Shown in pieces: positions 60,244 to 64,000 of a DNA stretch of 64,000 nt. A program made the position numbers and the translations under genes. The DNA is from Marinobacter nauticus. Lineage in GTDB: Bacteria > Pseudomonadota > Gammaproteobacteria > Enterobacterales > Shewanellaceae. Under the pieces are notes generated by a model that saw only the letters and a program-made list of their open reading frames with translations, did no database searches and was not told the origin of the DNA. The stretch lies in the NCBI RefSeq assembly GCF_019801015.1, contig NZ_JAHVJZ010000003.1, forward strand, positions 496,001-560,000, in the 5' to 3' direction. Within the stretch, counting starts at the first letter, position 1. Every line of letters begins with the position of its first letter.

Positions 60244-61368
60244 CTATGAATCAGTGTGCTGGGCCACCATTTGCCGTTCCTCCTCCGTGGCATAGTGACG
60301 GTCCCAATGGGCCAGCCTGGGGGCCATCAGCCGGAACCAGAGTGGCGGAATCAACGTCAGCAGAATGGTGGAGAGATAGCCCGCGGGCATAGTGGGGGCC
60401 TCCGGCATGGGTGCCAATTGATGAAACGGCTTCTGGGCCGTGGCGTGATGATGGGAATGGCGGGTCAGATTAAAGCTGGCCCAACTGGAGAGGCGTCGAT
60501 TGCTGTTCCAGCTGTGGCGCGGCTTTACCTGGGTACGGGGATGGCGCACCAGACCGTAGTGCTCCATGTAGTTGACGATCTCCAGAAAGCACTTGGCGAT
60601 AACAGCGACGGTCAGAAAACCGATTCCACCGGCCACGCCACCCAGCCAGAATGCCAGCAGCGTCAGCGCCAACGACAGCAATTGTCCGGTCAAAAATCGA
60701 TTATGTCGGCTCCACAACGGCTGACGCTGCAGAGCCAGACGTTGGGTTTCAATCCGCCAGGCACTCACGGTGCCAAAGCAGCTGGAGTGGAGAATGTGTC
60801 GGTAGACACTTCGGCCCCGCGGGGCTGACGCCGGGTCCTGCGGCGTCGCCACATGACGGTGATGGCCATAGACATGTTCGATGGCAAAGGCGGTGTCCCA
60901 GGAGAACGCCAACAGCAGACGACCGATCCCCAACGCCACCGGGTCCCAGGTTCGGTGCACCAGCTCATGCGCAACAATGGTGCCCAACGCTGAGACCAGC
61001 AGGCCACAACCAATCAGACTCACCAGAACCTGAAGCGGGGTGTTGTGCTCCCGGGCCGCCAGCGCATCGTAGCCAAACCCTTGTTGCACTGCGGCCCCCA
61101 GGCCCAGCGGGTCTCCGGCGGACAGACTCCATATCTGCACCAGCACCACCAGAGCGACCGGAATCACCGTGGCGTAGAGCATGCCATCCAGCCAGGCTGA
61201 ATGAGGGTAATCCGGTGTATCGGTATCGTCCCCCAGCACCGCATCGCCACCCACCAGCGTCAGCAGCACCGACGCCAGCCCCAGGGTCAACCACGGGCCC
61301 CCAAGCATCACACCGATGATCTGGGGCAGAGCAAGCAGGTACAGCAGGGTAAATTTGAGATAGTGCAT
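60244..61368 (-). CDS. alkB: AlkB-type membrane-bound alkane 1-monooxygenase
   Basis: 374 residues, six helices, non-haem di-iron hydroxylase. All His boxes of the family are present in order: HELVH (134-138), EHVYGHHRHVATPQDPASA (164 on), LEIVNYMEHYGL, and NLTRHSHHH followed by HQLAPMPEAP. The LEIVNYMEHYGL box is the AlkB hallmark separating it from desaturases. Rubredoxin and rubredoxin reductase, its electron donors, are not adjacent. ATG 61368 follows GGAG. Alkane or other terminal-methyl hydroxylation is inferred. Confidence 0.9.
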   Translation of the reverse strand: MHYLKFTLLYLLALPQIIGVMLGGPWLTLGLASVLLTLVGGDAVLGDDTDTPDYPHSAWLDGMLYATVIPVALVVLVQIWSLSAGDPLGLGAAVQQGFGYDALAAREHNTPLQVLVSLIGCGLLVSALGTIVAHELVHRTWDPVALGIGRLLLAFSWDTAFAIEHVYGHHRHVATPQDPASAPRGRSVYRHILHSSCFGTVSAWRIETQRLALQRQPLWSRHNRFLTGQLLSLALTLLAFWLGGVAGGIGFLTVAVIAKCFLEIVNYMEHYGLVRHPRTQVKPRHSWNSNRRLSSWASFNLTRHSHHHATAQKPFHQLAPMPEAPTMPAGYLSTILLTLIPPLWFRLMAPRLAHWDRHYATEEERQMVAQHTDS

Positions 61369-61573
61369 AAACCGGGCTCCCTGCATGGCGTGTTGCAGGG
61401 GAACCGCCCTGCGCCAGCGTAATGGAAACTTCCTCGACTCAGACTGAACCTAATCCCTGCCGGCGCATTTTTCCAGCCGCAGCGTGACCCAGCCAACGCT
61501 TCCGCTCAGCATTTTTGAGCGGCTCTTTCCGCGCAGGCAGAATGGAGGCCCTTTTTCTGCCTGCTTCGTTGCC

Positions 61574-62104
61574 ATGCGCCTGAAACCCCTGTTGTTTGTT
61601 CTGTTTGCCACCTCGCTCGGCACAGCGGCTCCGGCCCTGGCAAACCCCACCAGTGGCACCCCGCCTTACGCTGCATTGATGGTGGACTACGTCGCCGCAG
61701 ATCAGGCGATGTGGGGCGTCACCATCGCCCCGACCCACTACGATCGCGCTTACCCCGATTGGGGCTATTACGCCGGCTTTGCCTGGGGCCCCTCGGAGCG
61801 ACTTGATCTGCCGGAGCCGGAAGCGGGAAAAGTGGAACAATACATGGGCCGTTTCGGCCTCAGTTATGAAATGGTGCAGGGCCTGTATCTGACCGGTGGC
61901 GTCAGCTACTGGGTGAAGGAAACACACCACACCAACGGCATCACGCCACTGTGCACCGATTGCACTCCGGTCTGGACCAGCAAGAAGGATTACACCTGGG
62001 GGGGAGAGTTGGGATTGCGATACAACCTGGGCCAGAACCTGGTGATTGGGGTCGGCTACAACTGGGCCACCGAATCGGCGATGTTCAGCCTGGGTTTGCG
62101 TTAA
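61574..62104 (+). CDS. Small outer-membrane beta-barrel protein
   Basis: 176 residues. Signal peptide (PLLFVLFATSLGTAAPALA), then strands such as YMGRFGLSYEMVQGLYLTGG and ELGLRYNLGQNLVIGVGYNW in an eight-stranded pattern ending in SLGLR. CTDCTP holds a Cys pair in a loop. No named family. The frame is open upstream, but ATG 61574 directly precedes the signal peptide. Divergent from alkB, 205 bases apart, so a link to hydrophobic substrate uptake is possible but unproven. Confidence 0.7.
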   Translation: MRLKPLLFVLFATSLGTAAPALANPTSGTPPYAALMVDYVAADQAMWGVTIAPTHYDRAYPDWGYYAGFAWGPSERLDLPEPEAGKVEQYMGRFGLSYEMVQGLYLTGGVSYWVKETHHTNGITPLCTDCTPVWTSKKDYTWGGELGLRYNLGQNLVIGVGYNWATESAMFSLGLR

Positions 62105-62111
62105 GCCGGGG

Positions 62112-63200
62112 TCAGGTTGCCCGCACCAGCGGCACCAGCTTGTTCTGCTTGGCCTGATACATCTGCTGATCCGCGGCATGAATCAAGGCTTCAGCGTCGC
62201 TGCCATCCTGAGGGTGGCTGGCCAGGCCGATGCTCACTTTCTGACGAACCCGCTCACCTTTGGGCAGCACCACCGGCTTCGACATTGACTGATGGATGCG
62301 ATGGGCCAGCGCCTGAGCTTGTTCCATCTCGGCCCTCTCCAACACCACCACAAACTCATCGCCCCCCAACCGGGCCAGCAGGTCGCCATTGCGCAGACAT
62401 TGCTGAAGTCGCTGCGCCACTCTGGCCAGCACCGCATCGCCCGCTTCATGGCCGTAACGGTCGTTGACGTTTTTGAAGTCATCCAGATCCAGGTAAAGCA
62501 GTGAGAGGGGGGTGCCGTTGCGCTGACTGCGTGCCAGCGCTTCACGGCAATGTTCCTGAAAGTGGCGGCGATTGGCCAGACCGGTCAGCGGATCCGTTGA
62601 GGCCAACCGGACCCAATTCTGCTCCGCGGCTTTCTGCTCGGTGATGTCATTGACCGTCGCCAACACCAATGGTGCGCCTCCGGCCTGCGCTTCCAACACC
62701 TGGAAGCGCCATTGGCAGCACAGCCGGCTCCCACCACGGGTGTTGTTGTGCAGTTCCGCCTCCAGGTTCTGCCCCTCCTGCAACAGGCGGGACAACAGGC
62801 GCCCTACCGATTTCTGATCCGGCTTTTCAAACAGCAGAGTCGCCACCAGTTCTTTCATTGCCGCATCAGCAGACCAGCCGAACAGCTCCGCTGCGGCCCG
62901 GTTCCAGCCCTGAATGCGCCCTTCCACGTCCAGCACGATCAGTGGCGTCGGCGTGTGATCCAGCAATTGGGTCATCATGGCGCCCTGACGCTGAAGCCTT
63001 TGGTTGCTGCGCCAAAACAGCATCAAAACCGTCAGCGCGATCAATGCGAGCAGGGTGGTCCACGGCGCCTGCGCCGGGGAAGGAGACACCGCCGCGTAAG
63101 CCACCGGCAATCCAGCGATCTGCGCCAGGCTCACCCAGAGCCGGGTTGTTCGTGCAGTTCGGGTCGGCCGGGTTGCCGACCAGTGGGCCAACTGGTGCAT
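62112..63200 (-). CDS. PAS-GGDEF diguanylate cyclase
   Basis: 362 residues from ATG 63200 (ATG 63218 is an alternative; AAGGA lies before 63200). Two hydrophobic stretches near the N-terminus (LWVSLAQIAGLPVAYAAV, PWTTLLALIALTVLMLFW). A PAS domain follows (about 80-190, TPTPLIVLDVEGRIQGWNRAAAEL split by its loop), then GGDEF with DPLTGLANRRHFQEH and RLGGDEFVVV. The I-site RNGD is intact, unlike the other cyclase in this window, so feedback inhibition by c-di-GMP is expected. No EAL domain. Confidence 0.9.
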   Translation of the reverse strand: MHQLAHWSATRPTRTARTTRLWVSLAQIAGLPVAYAAVSPSPAQAPWTTLLALIALTVLMLFWRSNQRLQRQGAMMTQLLDHTPTPLIVLDVEGRIQGWNRAAAELFGWSADAAMKELVATLLFEKPDQKSVGRLLSRLLQEGQNLEAELHNNTRGGSRLCCQWRFQVLEAQAGGAPLVLATVNDITEQKAAEQNWVRLASTDPLTGLANRRHFQEHCREALARSQRNGTPLSLLYLDLDDFKNVNDRYGHEAGDAVLARVAQRLQQCLRNGDLLARLGGDEFVVVLERAEMEQAQALAHRIHQSMSKPVVLPKGERVRQKVSIGLASHPQDGSDAEALIHAADQQMYQAKQNKLVPLVRAT

Positions 63201-63346
63201 CTGGAGTTCCTTTCCCATTATCAGGTTCCGCCCTCTTGGCGGCGCGTATGGAGTAAAACGGGAGTGGAACGGAAACCGGCTCAGTTTTTTTATCCGGGCC
63301 GCTTTGCCGTATCATCACCCCAACGAAAAAGCACAGGAACACTCGC

Positions 63347-64000
63347 GTGGCCAAGAAAAAATTCTATGTGGTGTGGCACGGCCGCCAATCCGGCATCTTT
63401 ACCGACTGGCCCAGCACTGAAGCCGCGGTCAGTGGGGTTGCCGGGGCCAAATACAAGGGCTACAGCAGCGAAGCGGAAGCCAGAGCTGCGCTGACCATGG
63501 GCTATCAGAAGGCCATTGCCGCCAACCCGCCCAAAGCCAGGCCAGCCGCAAAAAAGGCCGCCAAGGCCGCTGCTGCCCCGCTGCCTGATACCGACTGGGC
63601 CATCTACGCCGATGGCGCCTGTGACCCCAATCCAGGCAAAGCGGGCACCGGAATCGCGGTGTACCGCGATGGCCAAATCGCCGAACTCTGGTTTGGTCTG
63701 TACAACCCCACTGGCACCAACAACACCGCAGAACTGAACGGCCTGATTGAAGCACTGAAGTTGGCCCGCAAGGCGCGAGAACAGGGAGCATCCGTGACCG
63801 TACTGTGTGACTCCCAGTACGCCATCAATGCGGTCAGTCGTTGGGCCGATGGCTGGGCCGCGCAGGGCTGGACCCGCAAAGGCGATCCGATCAAAAACCT
63901 GGAGCTTATCCAGACCGCCTACGCGCTCTGGCAAACCCTCAAGCAGGAGGTCACCCTCGCCCATGTGGCGGGCCATGCGGGAATTGAGGGTAATGAGCTG
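63347..64000 (+). CDS. RNase HI with N-terminal viroplasmin domain (3' end outside window)
   Basis: Frame open to the window end, 218 residues seen. GTG start at 63347, with GGAA upstream. The N-terminal viroplasmin/hybrid-binding domain (FYVVWHGRQSGIFTDWPS, AKYKGYSSEAEA) is joined by an Ala/Lys-rich linker to an RNase H domain. Catalytic residues: Asp in IYADGACDPNPG, Glu in NNTAELNGL, Asp in LCDSQYAIN, then HVAGHAGIEGNEL at the edge. The architecture is that of eukaryotic RNase H1 and a minority of bacterial enzymes. Removes RNA from RNA:DNA hybrids. Divergent from the PAS-GGDEF gene. Confidence 0.93.
   Translation, partial: MAKKKFYVVWHGRQSGIFTDWPSTEAAVSGVAGAKYKGYSSEAEARAALTMGYQKAIAANPPKARPAAKKAAKAAAAPLPDTDWAIYADGACDPNPGKAGTGIAVYRDGQIAELWFGLYNPTGTNNTAELNGLIEALKLARKAREQGASVTVLCDSQYAINAVSRWADGWAAQGWTRKGDPIKNLELIQTAYALWQTLKQEVTLAHVAGHAGIEGNEL

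Noticed and set aside
1-64000. tRNA, rRNA, integrase-attachment or prophage genes
   Set aside because: Looked for along the window; no cloverleaf, rRNA segment, integrase or phage structural gene was recognised.

Overview
The window reads as a piece of a gammaproteobacterial chromosome of about 60% GC. The gene repertoire points to the Alteromonadales, and a Ferrimonas- or Shewanella-like genome is the best guess. The reasons are: MetR/MetJ-type methionine control, BtuB behind a cobalamin riboswitch, a periplasmic dodecaheme cytochrome with an FNR-like box, a Cu/Zn efflux permease of the SO_0444 type next to an ArsR regulator, an arsEFG-type organoarsenical operon, a eukaryotic-type S-adenosylmethionine decarboxylase, a CrbS/CrbR-type acetate-switch pair and YceH. 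The organism assignment is inference; no rRNA or tRNA gene is present to anchor it.

Layout. 1-8.7 kb: Bcr/CflA efflux gene (cut by the window edge) with a divergent LysR regulator, a C4-dicarboxylate antiporter, a two-gene outer-membrane operon, a DUF4056 lipoprotein and speD. 8.7-13.6 kb: a membrane diguanylate cyclase, metE and divergent metR. 13.6-24.3 kb: two copies (13615-14148 and 22246-22700) of a GC-rich, hairpin-bounded, apparently non-coding repeat. Between them lie a B12 locus (btuB, riboswitch, PduO-like protein, DUF6580 membrane protein), an HpcD-like isomerase, yceH, a MarR-regulated MATE pump, cobO/btuR and an orphan fetB. Copy B is followed by the Cys-rich Cu/Zn permease and its ArsR regulator. 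24.4-31.8 kb: dodecaheme cytochrome, a membrane-anchored alpha/beta hydrolase and metH. 31.8-34.6 kb: an arsR-arsE-arsF-arsG-permease operon. 34.7-44.1 kb: a long operon for uptake and CoA activation of an unknown carboxylic acid (DcaP-like porin, Liv-type ABC transporter, two AMP-forming CoA ligases). 44.3-48.3 kb: the CrbS/CrbR-like two-component pair. 48.4-64 kb: class II glutamine amidotransferase, an AT-rich gap with a possible 44-residue membrane protein, cupin, gltS, zntB, two LysR-regulated units, Ada-AlkA fusion plus ogt, mltC, an AlkB-type hydroxylase, a small barrel protein, a PAS-GGDEF protein and an RNase HI with a viroplasmin domain (cut by the window end).

How genes work together. 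Methionine synthesis is covered by both the B12-independent (metE) and B12-dependent (metH) enzymes, with MetJ-like boxes at both promoters. B12 uptake (riboswitch-btuB) and two adenosyltransferase-like genes supply the cofactor. Two COG0701-type permeases, each in a unit with an ArsR-family repressor, handle metal or metalloid efflux. The porin/ABC/ligase operon is divergent from a kinase whose relatives control acetate and acyl-CoA metabolism, and a 10-base motif is shared by the promoter regions of this neighbourhood.

The strongest candidate for something undescribed is the pair of repeats. They have near-identical terminal hairpins, sit just past intrinsic terminators of genes on the same strand, and differ mainly by one 81-nt self-closing helix. 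This suggests a mobile, structured-RNA-like element without its own protein.
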